NCBI GenBank assembly: GCA_902491565.1
Contig: CABUIE010000003.1
Location: 104,255 to 168,254 of the forward strand
DNA length: 64,000 bases
Direction of reading: 5' to 3'
From: an uncultured Collinsella sp.
GTDB taxonomy: Bacteria; Actinomycetota; Coriobacteriia; Coriobacteriales; Coriobacteriaceae
Every line of letters begins with the position of its first letter. Positions within the stretch are counted from its first letter, which is position 1. A program made the translations under genes and the position numbers. The notes beneath the pieces were generated by a model. It saw only the letters and a program-made list of their open reading frames with translations. It searched no databases and was not told the origin of the DNA. Of this stretch, positions 43,397 through 52,666 are shown one piece after another.

Positions 43397-44563
43397 ATGT
43401 TCAACATCAACAGCACGCTCAGCCGTAGGAACTTTCTCGCCGGTACCGCGGCGCTCGGCAGCACCGTGGCACTCGCTGGCTGCTCGTCGGGTGGCTCGGA
43501 CGGCGGCTCCGCCGATGACGGCAAGACCTTCAAGATCGGCGTCATCGGCCCTCTGACCGGCGCTGCGGCAACCTATGGCGTCTCGGCCGAGAAGGGTGCC
43601 AAGCTCGCCGCTAAGGATTTCTCGACCAAGGACCTCAAGCTCTCGCTTAAGTCCGAGGACGACGTCGCCGACGGCGAAAAGGCCATCAACGCCTTCAATA
43701 CCCTGTGCGACTGGGGCATGCAGGCTCTCGTCGGCCCCGTCACGACTGGTGCCGCCGTCGCCGTCTCGGGCGAGATCGCCGACGATATGCTCATGGTCAC
43801 GCCTTCGGCCTCGTCGCTCGACGTCACCAAGGACAAGACCACGGTCTTTCAGGTTTGCTTCACCGATCCCACCATGGGCGCCAGCGTCGCGAAGTTCTTG
43901 GCCGAGAAGTACGCGGATGCCAAGATCGCCCTGTTCTACAACTCCGGCGATACGTACAGCTCGGGTGTTGCCGATGCCTTTGCCGAGCAGGCCAAGGATT
44001 CCAAACTTGATATCGTCGATACAGAGACCTTTAAGGACGATTCCTCCACGAGCTTTACCAACCAGCTCACCAAGGCCAAGGAGGCCGGCGCCACGCTCAT
44101 CTTTGCGCCGATCTACTACACGCCGGCGTCCGTTTTGCTCAAGAACGCCAAGGACATGGGCTACGACATGACCCTCATGGGTACCGACGGCATGGACGGC
44201 TTACTCTCTGTGGAAGGCTTCGATACCTCTCTTGCCGAGGGCGTACTGCTCATGACCCCGTTTTCGGCTGACGATGAGAAGAATGCCGACTTCGTCAAAG
44301 CCTATAAGGATGCCTACGACGAGACACCCAACCAGTTTGCCGCCGACGCCTACGATTGCGTCCACGCCATCGCCGAGGCCATCGACAAAGCGGGCATCGA
44401 CATTACGGCCGACGGCGCCGACATTGCCGGCGACCTTGCCAAGGCCATGCGCAAGATCAAGATCGAGGGCCTGACGGGCGAGCTGACGTGGAATGACAAG
44501 GGCCAGGTCGAAAAGCCCGCTACGGCTTATGTGATCCAGGACGGCAAGTACATCGCCGCCTAA
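43397..44563 (+). CDS. livJ: Branched-chain amino acid ABC transporter substrate-binding lipoprotein (copy 1)
   Basis: The 388-aa protein has a twin-arginine SRRNFLAG motif and lipobox LAGC (Cys29), then the Leu/Ile/Val-binding fold starting FKIGVIGPLTGAAATYG and containing TPSASSLDVTKDKTTVFQVC and FYNSGDTYSSGVADAF. It captures branched-chain amino acids outside the membrane for LivHMGF. Very similar to the next gene over most of its length, so it arose by tandem duplication. The start follows AAAAAGGGGG. Confidence 0.92.
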   Translation: MFNINSTLSRRNFLAGTAALGSTVALAGCSSGGSDGGSADDGKTFKIGVIGPLTGAAATYGVSAEKGAKLAAKDFSTKDLKLSLKSEDDVADGEKAINAFNTLCDWGMQALVGPVTTGAAVAVSGEIADDMLMVTPSASSLDVTKDKTTVFQVCFTDPTMGASVAKFLAEKYADAKIALFYNSGDTYSSGVADAFAEQAKDSKLDIVDTETFKDDSSTSFTNQLTKAKEAGATLIFAPIYYTPASVLLKNAKDMGYDMTLMGTDGMDGLLSVEGFDTSLAEGVLLMTPFSADDEKNADFVKAYKDAYDETPNQFAADAYDCVHAIAEAIDKAGIDITADGADIAGDLAKAMRKIKIEGLTGELTWNDKGQVEKPATAYVIQDGKYIAA

Positions 44564-44791
44564 GTGCATATACATCGAGACCGGCGGGCCGTTTTATTCA
44601 GGGCAAGGACGCCTGTAACAGAACGGAAACATTACTTTCACACAATAAAGTGGCTAAACTGCATAAACCGACAGTAATACGCAGAATTATGGATAAATGG
44701 GCAAAACAAAAGAAAAGTTGAAATAATCGCCACTTTTCTCAACTAAAGCGTCTACTATTTTGCGAACGCCGAACACGGCGAAGGATGGCCT

Positions 44792-44812
44792 GTCGGGTAA
44801 CCGAAACCCGAC
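44792..44812. repeat. Perfect hairpin before the second livJ copy
   Basis: GTCGGGT (44792-44798) and ACCCGAC (44806-44812) flank a 7-base loop in the 270-base gap between the two livJ genes. The gap is markedly AT-rich in its middle and also holds CGCCG AACA CGGCG at 44767-44780. It could be an operator or a leader stem for the second livJ. Confidence 0.35.
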
Positions 44813-44833
44813 GAGATTTGAGAGGAGAGCCGC

Positions 44834-46021
44834 ATGTCGAGCCTCACCGGTAAGTCATTGAACCCTGTTACGAATCGCAGGAGCGTTATCGCGAGCGCAG
44901 CAGGTCTGGGGGCGATGTCCATTCTAGCTGGCTGCTCCTCCAACGGCGGCGACAGCGGTTCCGCGTCGGGCGACGCTTCGTTTAAGATCGGCACCATCGG
45001 CCCGCTGACCGGCGCCAACGCGTCCTACGGCAAGTCCGTTACACAGGCTGTCGAGCTTGGCTGCAAGGATTTCTCGACTAAGGAGCTGCCGCTTGTCAGC
45101 AAGGCCGAGGACGACCAGGCCGATGGCGAGAAGGCCGTCAACGCCTTCAACACCCTGCTCGACTGGGGCATGCAGGCCCTCGTCGGTCCGACCACCACGG
45201 GTGCGTCGGTCGCCGTTGCCGCAGAGTGCGGTAACGACCCCGAGACGTTCATGATCACCCCGTCCGCGTCTTCCGAGGACGTTACCAAGGGCAAGGATTG
45301 CGTCTTCCAGGTTTGCTTTACCGACCCCAACCAGGGTGTCAACGCTGCCAAGTTCCTGGCAGAGAAATATGCGGACGAGAAGTTCGTGCTGTTCTATAAC
45401 TCCGGCGACGCCTATTCTTCGGGCATCGCAGATTCCTTTAAGGCCCAGGCCGCTAAGTCCAAGCTCGAGATTGTCGACGAGGAGACCTTTAAGGACGACT
45501 CCGCCACGAGCTTTACCAACCAGCTGACCAAGGCCAAGCAGGCAGGCGCCACCATGATCTTTGCGCCGATCTACTACACGCCGGCGTCCGTCCTGCTCAA
45601 GAACGCCAAGGACATGGGCTACGACGTCAAGATGATGGGCTGCGACGGCATGGACGGCATCCTGGGCGTTGAGGGCTTCGACACCTCTCTTGCCGAGGGT
45701 CTGCTGCTCATGACCCCGTTCTCCGCCGACGACGAGAAGAACGCCGACTTCGTCAACGCTTACAAAGATAAGTACGGCGATACCCCCGACCAGTTTGCCG
45801 CCGACGCCTACGACGGCGTGCATGCGGTGGTCGAGGCTCTCAAGGAGGCCGGCCTGGGTGTCGACGCCGACCCCACCGAGGTTGCCGAGAAGCTTCCCGA
45901 GGCTATGCGCAACATTACTGTTGACGGTCTGACTGGCAAGCTCTCCTGGAACGACAAGGGCCAGGTCCAGAAGGACCCGACGGCGTACGTCATTACCGAC
46001 GGCAAGTACGTACAGGCCTAA
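44834..46021 (+). CDS. livJ: Branched-chain amino acid ABC transporter substrate-binding lipoprotein (copy 2)
   Basis: The 395-aa paralogue of the previous gene has NRRSVIAS, lipobox LAGC (Cys34) and the Liv-binding fold (FKIGTIGPLTGANASYG). Long blocks are identical to copy 1, such as APIYYTPASVLLKNAKDMGY and LLMTPFSADDEKNADFV, while the N-terminal third and ligand-pocket loops differ. The differences may tune specificity among leucine, isoleucine, valine or other substrates. The start follows AGAGGAGAG. It precedes livHMGF. Confidence 0.92.
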   Translation: MSSLTGKSLNPVTNRRSVIASAAGLGAMSILAGCSSNGGDSGSASGDASFKIGTIGPLTGANASYGKSVTQAVELGCKDFSTKELPLVSKAEDDQADGEKAVNAFNTLLDWGMQALVGPTTTGASVAVAAECGNDPETFMITPSASSEDVTKGKDCVFQVCFTDPNQGVNAAKFLAEKYADEKFVLFYNSGDAYSSGIADSFKAQAAKSKLEIVDEETFKDDSATSFTNQLTKAKQAGATMIFAPIYYTPASVLLKNAKDMGYDVKMMGCDGMDGILGVEGFDTSLAEGLLLMTPFSADDEKNADFVNAYKDKYGDTPDQFAADAYDGVHAVVEALKEAGLGVDADPTEVAEKLPEAMRNITVDGLTGKLSWNDKGQVQKDPTAYVITDGKYVQA

Positions 46022-46160
46022 TAGGCCGCCTTACATAGAGCGGTTTTGATCCCAAGCAGGGGAGGTTTTGGCCTTCCCTGCTTGCTTGGTATCTAGGGAC
46101 GATGTAACGTCCCTGTTTCATACATCAACTGGAAACCTATTCGAAAGGGGGATGTGGAAC

Positions 46161-47042
46161 ATGACGGTCTTTATCCAATACCTGGTCAACGGCCTGTCCA
46201 TGGGCAGCGTCTACGCCATCATCGCGTTGGGCTACACCATGGTCTACGGTATCGCCAAGATGCTCAACTTCGCTCACGGCGACGTCATCATGGTCGGTGC
46301 CTATGTCTCGTTCTGTGCCACGTCGTATCTCGGCCTCCCGGGCTGGGCATCTGTAGTTCTCTCTTGTGTGGTCTGCACGGTTCTCGGTGTTCTCATCGAG
46401 GGTCTGGCCTATAAGCCGCTGCGCCAAGCAGGCCCTCTGGCCGTTCTGATCACGGCCATCGGCGTGTCTTACTTCCTGCAGAACGCCGCGCAGCTTCTGT
46501 GGGGCGCCACGCCCAAGAACTTCACTTCGCTCGTCACCTTCCAGGTGCCGGAGTTCTTGGCCAAGTTCAACGTAAGCGCCGTCTCGCTCGTCACCATCGT
46601 CGCCTGCCTGGTTATCATGGCCGGCCTGATGTTCTTTACAGGTAAGACCAAGATGGGCAAAGCCATGCGCGCCGTGTCCGAGGACAAAGCCGCCGCTCAG
46701 CTCATGGGCATCAACGTCAACCGCACCATCTCGATGACGTTTGCCATCGGCTCTGCCCTTGCCGCCATCGCCGGCGTGCTGCTGTGCTCCTACTCGCCGG
46801 TCCTGCAGCCCACCACGGGCGCCATGCCTGGCATCAAGGCCTTCGACGCTGCCGTTTTCGGCGGCATCGGCTCCATCCCCGGTGCCTTTGTCGGTGGCAT
46901 TCTCATCGGCATCATCGAGGCGATGGCGCAGGCTTACATTTCCACGAGCCTTGCCAACTCCATCGTCTTTGGTGTTTTGATCATCGTCCTGCTCGTCAAG
47001 CCTGCCGGCCTCTTGGGCAAGTACGTCCCCGAGAAGGTGTAG
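46161..47042 (+). CDS. livH: Branched-chain amino acid ABC transporter permease LivH
   Basis: The 293-aa membrane protein has the LivH features GLSMGSVYAIIALGYTMVYG, MLNFAHGDVIMVGAY and FDAAVFGGIGSIPGAFVGG. It forms one half of the channel with LivM. I chose ATG 46161 (MTVFIQYLV), nine bases after AAAGGGGG; an ATG at 46152 is also in frame. The stop abuts the livM start. Confidence 0.93.
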   Translation: MTVFIQYLVNGLSMGSVYAIIALGYTMVYGIAKMLNFAHGDVIMVGAYVSFCATSYLGLPGWASVVLSCVVCTVLGVLIEGLAYKPLRQAGPLAVLITAIGVSYFLQNAAQLLWGATPKNFTSLVTFQVPEFLAKFNVSAVSLVTIVACLVIMAGLMFFTGKTKMGKAMRAVSEDKAAAQLMGINVNRTISMTFAIGSALAAIAGVLLCSYSPVLQPTTGAMPGIKAFDAAVFGGIGSIPGAFVGGILIGIIEAMAQAYISTSLANSIVFGVLIIVLLVKPAGLLGKYVPEKV

Positions 47043-48131
47043 GTGAGCGTTATGAAGTTTCTTAAAGACAAGCAGACGCGTCACGACTTTGTCACGTACG
47101 CCGTGTGCATCGTGGCCTTCGCCATCGTGTTCTTTATGCAGTCCAACCACATGATCCCGCGCATGATCGCCGGTCAGCTGGTTCCCATCACGGCCTATAT
47201 CGTCATGGCCATTTCCCTCAACCTCGTCGTCGGCATCGCGGGCGACCTGTCGCTGGGCCATGCGGGCTTTATGAGCGTCGGTGCCTATACGGGCATCGTC
47301 ACCGCGGTCGCCCTTGAGAGCGCCGTTCCCTCCGATCCGGTGCGCCTGATCATCAGCATCGTGGTCGGCGCCTTCGCTGCCGCCATCCTGGGCTTCTTGA
47401 TCGGTATCCCGGTCCTTCGTCTGAGTGGCGATTACCTGGCTATCGTGACGCTGGCCTTTGGTGAGATCATCAAAGAGATCGTCACCTGCCTTATCGTGGG
47501 TGTCGACTCGCGCGGCCTGCACGTGATCTTTAACATCACGGGTAACTCCACGATCGACGACCTGCATCTGCTCGAGGACGGCACCGCCATCATCAAGGGC
47601 GCGCAGGGCGCATCGGGTGTGTCGACGTACTCGACCTTCCTCGCCGGTGCCATCCTGGTCATGGTCGCACTCGTGATCGTGCTCAACCTGGTTCGCAGCC
47701 GTACCGGCCGTGCCATTATGGCCGTGCGCGACAACAAGATTGCAGCCGAGTCCGTGGGCATCTCCGTCACCCAGTACCGCATGATCGCCTTCGTGGTTTC
47801 CGCTGCCCTCGCCGGTGCTGCCGGAGCTCTCTTCGGCGGTAACTTCTCGCAGCTCTCCGCCACCAAGTTCGACTTCAACACGTCCATCCTCATCCTGGTG
47901 TTCGTGGTCCTGGGCGGTCTGGGCAATATGCGCGGCTCTGTCATCGCGGCGGCGTTGCTTACGGTGCTTCCTGAGCTGCTCCGTCAGTTCTCGGACTACC
48001 GCATGCTCATCTACGCCATCGTGCTGATCCTGGTCATGATCTTTACCAACAACCCGCAGCTCAAGGCGTTCTTCGCACGCATTAAGGACCGCTTTGCTTC
48101 CAAGAAGGAGGTGGCAGCCGATGCCCAGTAA
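47043..48131 (+). CDS. livM: Branched-chain amino acid ABC transporter permease LivM
   Basis: The 362-aa protein has LivM landmarks: AISLNLVVGIAGDLSLGHAG, GIPVLRLSGDYLAIVTLAFG and VFVVLGGLGNMRGSVIAAA. The GTG start immediately follows the livH stop and has AGAAGG five bases before; an ATG at 47052 is an alternative. The last 11 bp overlap livG. It is the second permease subunit of the complex. Confidence 0.92.
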   Translation: MSVMKFLKDKQTRHDFVTYAVCIVAFAIVFFMQSNHMIPRMIAGQLVPITAYIVMAISLNLVVGIAGDLSLGHAGFMSVGAYTGIVTAVALESAVPSDPVRLIISIVVGAFAAAILGFLIGIPVLRLSGDYLAIVTLAFGEIIKEIVTCLIVGVDSRGLHVIFNITGNSTIDDLHLLEDGTAIIKGAQGASGVSTYSTFLAGAILVMVALVIVLNLVRSRTGRAIMAVRDNKIAAESVGISVTQYRMIAFVVSAALAGAAGALFGGNFSQLSATKFDFNTSILILVFVVLGGLGNMRGSVIAAALLTVLPELLRQFSDYRMLIYAIVLILVMIFTNNPQLKAFFARIKDRFASKKEVAADAQ

Positions 48132-48981
48132 ATTTGAGTTCAAGAAGGGCAAGATGGTCCCGTATCCTTCTGGCGCCATCGTTCCCGACCGCGACCTGGG
48201 CGAGCGCCCTGCACTCGAGTGCATCCACCTGGGCATTGAGTTCGGTGGCCTTAAGGCAGTCGACGACTTTAGCCTGACTATCGGCAAGACCGAGATCGCC
48301 GGTCTGATCGGCCCCAACGGTGCCGGTAAGACCACGGTTTTCAACCTGCTCACCAAGGTGTATCAGCCCACGCACGGCACCATCCTGCTCGACGGCGAGG
48401 ACACCTCGGGCAAGTCGGTCTATCAGGTCAACCGCATGGGTATTGCCCGTACGTTCCAGAACATTCGCCTGTTCAACACCATGACGGTGGAGGACAACGT
48501 CAAGGTCGGTCTGCACAACCAGGAGCGCTATTCCGGTTTTGAGGGCGTGCTGCGCCTGCCGACGTACTGGAAGCACGAGAAGGCCGCCCACGAGCGCGCC
48601 ATGGAGCTGCTGTCCATCTTTGATATGGAGCACCTGGCAAACGAGCAGGCCGGATCGCTGCCTTACGGCGCTCAGCGTCGTCTGGAGATCGTCCGCGCGC
48701 TTGCCACCAACCCCAAGCTGCTACTGCTCGACGAGCCTGCCGCCGGCATGAACCCGTCCGAGACCGCGGAGCTCATGGAGAACATCGTCAAGATTCGCGA
48801 CACCTTCGGCATTGCCATCATGCTTATCGAGCATGATATGTCGCTCGTTATGAACATCTGCGAGGGCATCTGCGTGCTCAACTTTGGTAAGGTCATCGCC
48901 AAGGGCACGGCCGAGGAGATCCAGAACAACGACGCCGTTATCGAGGCATATCTGGGCAAGCAGGATAAGGGGGAGAACTAA
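48121..48981 (+). CDS. livG: Branched-chain amino acid ABC transporter ATPase LivG
   Basis: The 286-aa ATPase has Walker A GPNGAGKTT, signature-like LPYGAQRRLE, Walker B LLLLDEPAAGMN and the H-loop IEHDMS. It pairs with LivF to power uptake. It has a short N-terminal extension. The ATG at 48121 follows GGAGG and overlaps livM by 11 bp. Confidence 0.94.
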   Translation: MPSKFEFKKGKMVPYPSGAIVPDRDLGERPALECIHLGIEFGGLKAVDDFSLTIGKTEIAGLIGPNGAGKTTVFNLLTKVYQPTHGTILLDGEDTSGKSVYQVNRMGIARTFQNIRLFNTMTVEDNVKVGLHNQERYSGFEGVLRLPTYWKHEKAAHERAMELLSIFDMEHLANEQAGSLPYGAQRRLEIVRALATNPKLLLLDEPAAGMNPSETAELMENIVKIRDTFGIAIMLIEHDMSLVMNICEGICVLNFGKVIAKGTAEEIQNNDAVIEAYLGKQDKGEN

Positions 48982-49695
48982 ATGGCAGAGCCGATGCTTT
49001 CCGTCTACAACATCAACGTCTGGTACGGCGCCATCCACGCCATCAAGGACATCTCCTTTAACGTTAACGAGGGCGAGATCGTGGCCTTGATTGGTGCCAA
49101 CGGTGCCGGCAAGTCCACAACGCTCAAGACCGTCTCGGGCCTGCTGCGTTCCAAGACCGGTTCCATCAAGTTTATGGGCGAGGACATTACTCATACGCCC
49201 GCTGATAAGCTGGTTGGTAAGGGCCTGGCTCAGGTTCCCGAGGGTCGTCGCGCCTTTTTGCAGATGACGGTCGAGGAGAACCTGGAGATGGGCGCCTATA
49301 CGCAGCCCAAGTCCACGGTGGCTCCGGGCCTGGAGCGCGTCTACGAGCAGTTCCCGCGCCTGAAGGAACGTCGTCGCCAGGTCGCCGGCACCCTTTCGGG
49401 CGGCGAGCAGCAGATGCTCGTTATGGGGCGCGCCCTTATGAGTAACCCCAAACTGCTTATGCTCGACGAACCTTCCATGGGTCTGGCACCGATTCTGATC
49501 GAACAGATTTTCCAGATTGTCGAGGACCTGCACAAGGCCGGTACCACGGTACTTCTGGTCGAGCAAAACGCGCAGATGGCTCTTTCCATTGCCACGCGCG
49601 GCTACGTGCTCGAGACCGGCAAGATCACCATGACCGGCACCGGCCAAGAGCTCCTGCATGACGACAACGTCCGCAAAGCCTACCTCGGAGGCTAA
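48982..49695 (+). CDS. livF: Branched-chain amino acid ABC transporter ATPase LivF
   Basis: The 237-aa ATPase has Walker A GANGAGKST, signature LSGGEQQML, Walker B LLMLDEPSMGLAP and LVEQNAQ in place of the usual H-loop, all typical of LivF. It starts at the ATG directly after the livG stop. It is the last gene of the Liv operon, which ends at a strong terminator. Confidence 0.95.
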   Translation: MAEPMLSVYNINVWYGAIHAIKDISFNVNEGEIVALIGANGAGKSTTLKTVSGLLRSKTGSIKFMGEDITHTPADKLVGKGLAQVPEGRRAFLQMTVEENLEMGAYTQPKSTVAPGLERVYEQFPRLKERRRQVAGTLSGGEQQMLVMGRALMSNPKLLMLDEPSMGLAPILIEQIFQIVEDLHKAGTTVLLVEQNAQMALSIATRGYVLETGKITMTGTGQELLHDDNVRKAYLGG

Positions 49696-49706
49696 CCCAC
49701 CTAACA

Positions 49707-49743
49707 AAAGGGGCGCTGACTATCTCAGTCAGCGCCCCTTTTT
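49707..49743 (+). terminator. Rho-independent terminator of the Liv operon
   Basis: A perfect 15-bp stem (AAAGGGGCGCTGACT at 49707-49721 with its complement at 49727-49741) is followed by T residues. Confidence 0.92.
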
Positions 49744-49812
49744 AAGTTGCGGTGAAATAGGGACTGAATACGGGCTCCAGAGGCCAAAAGAGTCCCTATT
49801 CCACCGCAACTT
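49744..49812. repeat. Long GGGAC-containing hairpin between livF and cutC
   Basis: The arms AAGTTGCGGTGAAATAGGGACT at 49744-49765 and 49791-49812 pair over 22 bp with one mismatch, with a 25-base loop. It directly follows the Liv terminator and is not needed for it. The arms end in TAGGGACT/AGTCCCTA, linking it to the other GTCCC hairpins. Confidence 0.65.
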
Positions 49813-49870
49813 CATGGGGATGTGTGACAATGCCCGTCGGAAAACATCTGCTGTCTTTGGGGGTCTATCT

Positions 49871-50548
49871 ATGCTGTACGAGTTTTGTGCCGAGAACTTT
49901 GAGCGGGTGCCGGCGGCCATCGAGGCCGGTGCGGGGCGCATCGAGCTGTGCGATAACCTTGCCGTCGGTGGTACCACGCCCTCGGCCGGCGTTATCAGCG
50001 CTACGACCAACTATGCCCACGAACACGATGCACGGGTGATGTGCATGATCCGTCCGCGTGGCGGCGACTTTCACTACAACCAGGATGAGCTGCGCATGAT
50101 GGAGATGGACTTGGGCCTTGCCGTGAGTGCGGGCGTTGACGGCTTGGTCTTTGGCTGCTGCAAACCCTGCGCTGGCGGATGGGCGCTCGACGAACTTACG
50201 CTTGGCGCCCTCGTGATGGCTGCGGGCTGCGCGACCGAGGAATGTAAGCGTGAGCCCATCGACATCACCTTCCACATGGCATTTGACCAGCTCTCGCCCG
50301 AGGCTCAGCTCGATGCGATTGATACACTTGCCGACTGCGGCGTTACGCGCATCCTCACGCATGGCGGCGCTGCCGGTACGTCGATCGAGGATAATTTCAA
50401 TCACCTGGCTCGTTTAATCGAGTATGCGGGTGATCGTTTGACCATCCTTCCCGGCGGCGGCATCACTACGGCAAATCGCGACGCGGTCGCGGCGGCGCTA
50501 GACGTCTCCGAGCTCCATGGCACCAAGATCGTGCCGCTGGAGGCATAA
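49871..50548 (+). CDS. cutC: Copper homeostasis protein CutC family
   Basis: The 225-aa protein begins MLYEFCAENFERVPAAIEAG and has the family's AGRIELCDNLAVGGTTPS, MIRPRGGDFHYNQDE, ITFHMAFDQLSPE and RILTHGGAAGTS, forming a TIM barrel. The link to copper tolerance is historical and disputed. I placed the start at the ATG at 49871 with GGGGG upstream. Its end carries the ribosome site for the next gene (GGAGG at 50540-50544), implying an operon. Confidence 0.9.
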   Translation: MLYEFCAENFERVPAAIEAGAGRIELCDNLAVGGTTPSAGVISATTNYAHEHDARVMCMIRPRGGDFHYNQDELRMMEMDLGLAVSAGVDGLVFGCCKPCAGGWALDELTLGALVMAAGCATEECKREPIDITFHMAFDQLSPEAQLDAIDTLADCGVTRILTHGGAAGTSIEDNFNHLARLIEYAGDRLTILPGGGITTANRDAVAAALDVSELHGTKIVPLEA

Positions 50549-50551
50549 CCC

Positions 50552-51352
50552 GTGGCGCTGGTATTTGACGTTCAGCAGGCGAGCGGTAAGCCCGACGATA
50601 ATCGTCTCCCTGGCACCGCGTGCCCCTTTTGCGACACGGAGGGGCTTGCCAACATCATCCAGCGCGATGGTGACTGCATCTGGCTCGAGAATAAGTTCAA
50701 GACCTTGCGGGCCACACGTCAGACCGTATTGATCGAGTCTGCCAATCACGACGCCGACCTGGTGACCTATGAACCGGATGAGCTGCATCATGTGATGCGG
50801 TTTGCCCTGGGCTGTTGGCAGCAGATGATCGATTCCCAACAGTACCGCAGTGTGCTCATGTACAAGAACAAAGGCCCGCTTTCGGGCGGCAGCCTCGTCC
50901 ATCCACACATGCAGATTGTGGGCTTGGAACAGGAGGACGGCTATGCGGCGCTGACCTCAGCCAACTTTGAAGGCATCAGTGTCTGGCAACAGGGGAGAAT
51001 CTCGGTCGACATCTCAACCGAACCGATCATGGGGTTCTTTGAGGTCAACGTTTCAGCCCCGCAGGGAATCGCTGCCAGCGATGGCGCGCGAGACCAGGCC
51101 GAGACGGACCTCTTCGCCGATGCGATTCAGGTAGCTCTGCGCTATATCCTGAACGAGCACCATGGTGGTCGTGCAGAGTCGTACAACTTGTTCTTCTACC
51201 ACACGGACGGTCGGACCATTGCCAAGGCGCTGCCGCGTTGGGTGGTTTCACCCTACTTTGTCGGGTATCGGCTGGCTCAGGTCAATGCTGAGACCACGCT
51301 CGATGTCGATGCAGAACGACTCCGCGCACATCTTGAGGCGCTCACATCGTAA
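50552..51352 (+). CDS. DUF4931/HIT-like (galT-type) protein
   Basis: The 266-aa protein has a CPFC near the start, MYKNKGPLSGGSLVHPHMQI that matches the histidine-triad nucleotidyl-transferase site of GalT-like proteins, and a late YNLFFYHTDG. It may transfer or hydrolyse nucleoside phosphate groups; the substrate is unknown. The start is GTG after GGAGG inside the end of cutC. The link with cutC recurs only as this adjacency. Confidence 0.75.
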   Translation: MALVFDVQQASGKPDDNRLPGTACPFCDTEGLANIIQRDGDCIWLENKFKTLRATRQTVLIESANHDADLVTYEPDELHHVMRFALGCWQQMIDSQQYRSVLMYKNKGPLSGGSLVHPHMQIVGLEQEDGYAALTSANFEGISVWQQGRISVDISTEPIMGFFEVNVSAPQGIAASDGARDQAETDLFADAIQVALRYILNEHHGGRAESYNLFFYHTDGRTIAKALPRWVVSPYFVGYRLAQVNAETTLDVDAERLRAHLEALTS

Positions 51353-51379
51353 AGTGAGCGCCCGCGCACTGCGGACAGT

Positions 51380-52378
51380 CTAGCGTCCCATGGCGTCGCG
51401 GCCGGCCTCGACCCGCTTGCGCTGGGCGGCGCGCTCCTCGCCGGTCAGACGCTCAAAGAGATGCCCGATAAGCGAGGCGAGTACCTGCTGAAACAGCGTT
51501 CCGCACATGACGGGAAACACGACTTCGCCCGGAAAGTACTGCGTGGCGATGACGGCGCCCGAAGAGATGTTACGCATGCCGCAGGTAAAGCACATGGTGG
51601 TCGTCTCGCTATATGGCAGATGCAGCGTATGGGCGACCAGAAAACCGACGACAAAGCCACTGATGGCGAAGACCAAAATAAAGAGGGCGACTTCCAAGCG
51701 CACCGCGTTCATGTGCAGCACGTACTCGCTCATGGCGGTGGAGTTGGAGGCGATAACGCCCATCATCATGAATTTGCAGGCGGGCGAGAGCACGGGGGAG
51801 AGTTTTTCGTGCCCCCATCCGCGCGTGAGCTCGTTGATCACGATGCCGAGCACGGCGGGGATGGCGATCATAAAGGCCATGTCTTGCATCATGCTCGGCA
51901 CATCGATCGAGACGGTGGCGCCCAGCAGGAGCTTGAGCGTGAGCGGAATCGTCACAGGGGAGATAACCGAGGACGTCAGGATGATGGTGAGCGCGAGCGG
52001 GCCGTTGCCGCCGAACATGCTAATCCACATAAAGGCAGTGACCGCCACGGGTACGCTGTACTCGAGCACGATGCCGCAGACAAGGTTGGGATTGGAGCCA
52101 AAGAATAACGATCCCATGGCATAGGCCGCGATGGGAATAAGCGCCGCCGAGACGAGCAGTGCCAAAATCAGGTGCAGGGGACGGCGGAACACCTCGGCTA
52201 CCTGGTGGAAGGTGTTGCTGAGCGCACCCTGAAACGTCATAAAGGCGAAGAGGGCGGGAACAATGGGCTTGAGCACGCCAATCTGCTGGGGAAAGAGCAC
52301 GCCGAGCGCCACGCAAATCGGAACGATGACCTGCATATGCCCCGCGAGGAACTTTCCCAGTCCAGTCCATTGCTTCAT
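51380..52378 (-). CDS. Bile acid:sodium symporter (SBF/BASS) family protein
   Basis: The 332-aa protein has about ten helices with SBF-type landmarks: KPIVPALFAFMTFQGALSN, CGIVLEYSVPVAVTAFMWI, TSSVISPVTIPLTLKLLLG and FTCGMRNISSGAVIATQYF. The family carries bile acids or other organic anions with sodium, fitting a gut inhabitant, but no member this distant can be given a substrate. The start follows AAAGGGAG. Confidence 0.87.
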   Translation of the reverse strand: MKQWTGLGKFLAGHMQVIVPICVALGVLFPQQIGVLKPIVPALFAFMTFQGALSNTFHQVAEVFRRPLHLILALLVSAALIPIAAYAMGSLFFGSNPNLVCGIVLEYSVPVAVTAFMWISMFGGNGPLALTIILTSSVISPVTIPLTLKLLLGATVSIDVPSMMQDMAFMIAIPAVLGIVINELTRGWGHEKLSPVLSPACKFMMMGVIASNSTAMSEYVLHMNAVRLEVALFILVFAISGFVVGFLVAHTLHLPYSETTTMCFTCGMRNISSGAVIATQYFPGEVVFPVMCGTLFQQVLASLIGHLFERLTGEERAAQRKRVEAGRDAMGR

Positions 52379-52538
52379 ATGTCCCGTGACTCCCTTTATC
52401 CGCGAACTCGTTTGTATGGATATGCTAGACGCTCGTATGCGTCCGTGCGGCTGAAACGCTCGATTATTTCGAGGCTATTACCGGCATCGTTTACCGAAAC
52501 CGCGGCGTGCTGCGGCGATTTGCGTCCGCGCCGCACGG

Positions 52539-52544
52539 TATAAT
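52539..52544 (+). promoter_or_regulatory. Consensus -10 element upstream of recJ
   Basis: A perfect TATAAT lies 57 bases before the short leader frame at 52601; the -35 region is weak (GATTTG-like). It is a plausible promoter for the recJ-rel direction. Confidence 0.45.
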
Positions 52545-52600
52545 AAATCCGTTCAACAGATCTGCCTGCCGAAGCGGGCATACACAGAGGACTCATCGCT

Positions 52601-52666
52601 ATGAACCGTGAGAGGTATCGCGGCGACCTGCCCCTATCGGGGGTGGGCGCCTATGTCATCGCTTAA
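52601..52666 (+). CDS. Possible 21-aa leader peptide overlapping recJ
   Basis: An ATG at 52601 is preceded by AGAGGA and opens a 21-codon frame (MNRERYRGDLPLSGVGAYV then IA and stop) that ends 14 bases inside the recJ coding region in a different frame. Its own ribosome site and the overlap suggest translational coupling with recJ; it may alternatively be chance. Confidence 0.35.
   Translation: MNRERYRGDLPLSGVGAYVIA

Noticed and set aside
44564..44833. An ArgR or Lrp operator between the two livJ genes
   Set aside because: The AT-rich middle and short stems do not give a clear match to either consensus.
46137..48356. 739-codon open frame on the minus strand opposite livHM
   Set aside because: It is made of His/Asp/Arg-rich shadow sequence; the Liv permeases on the plus strand explain the conservation.
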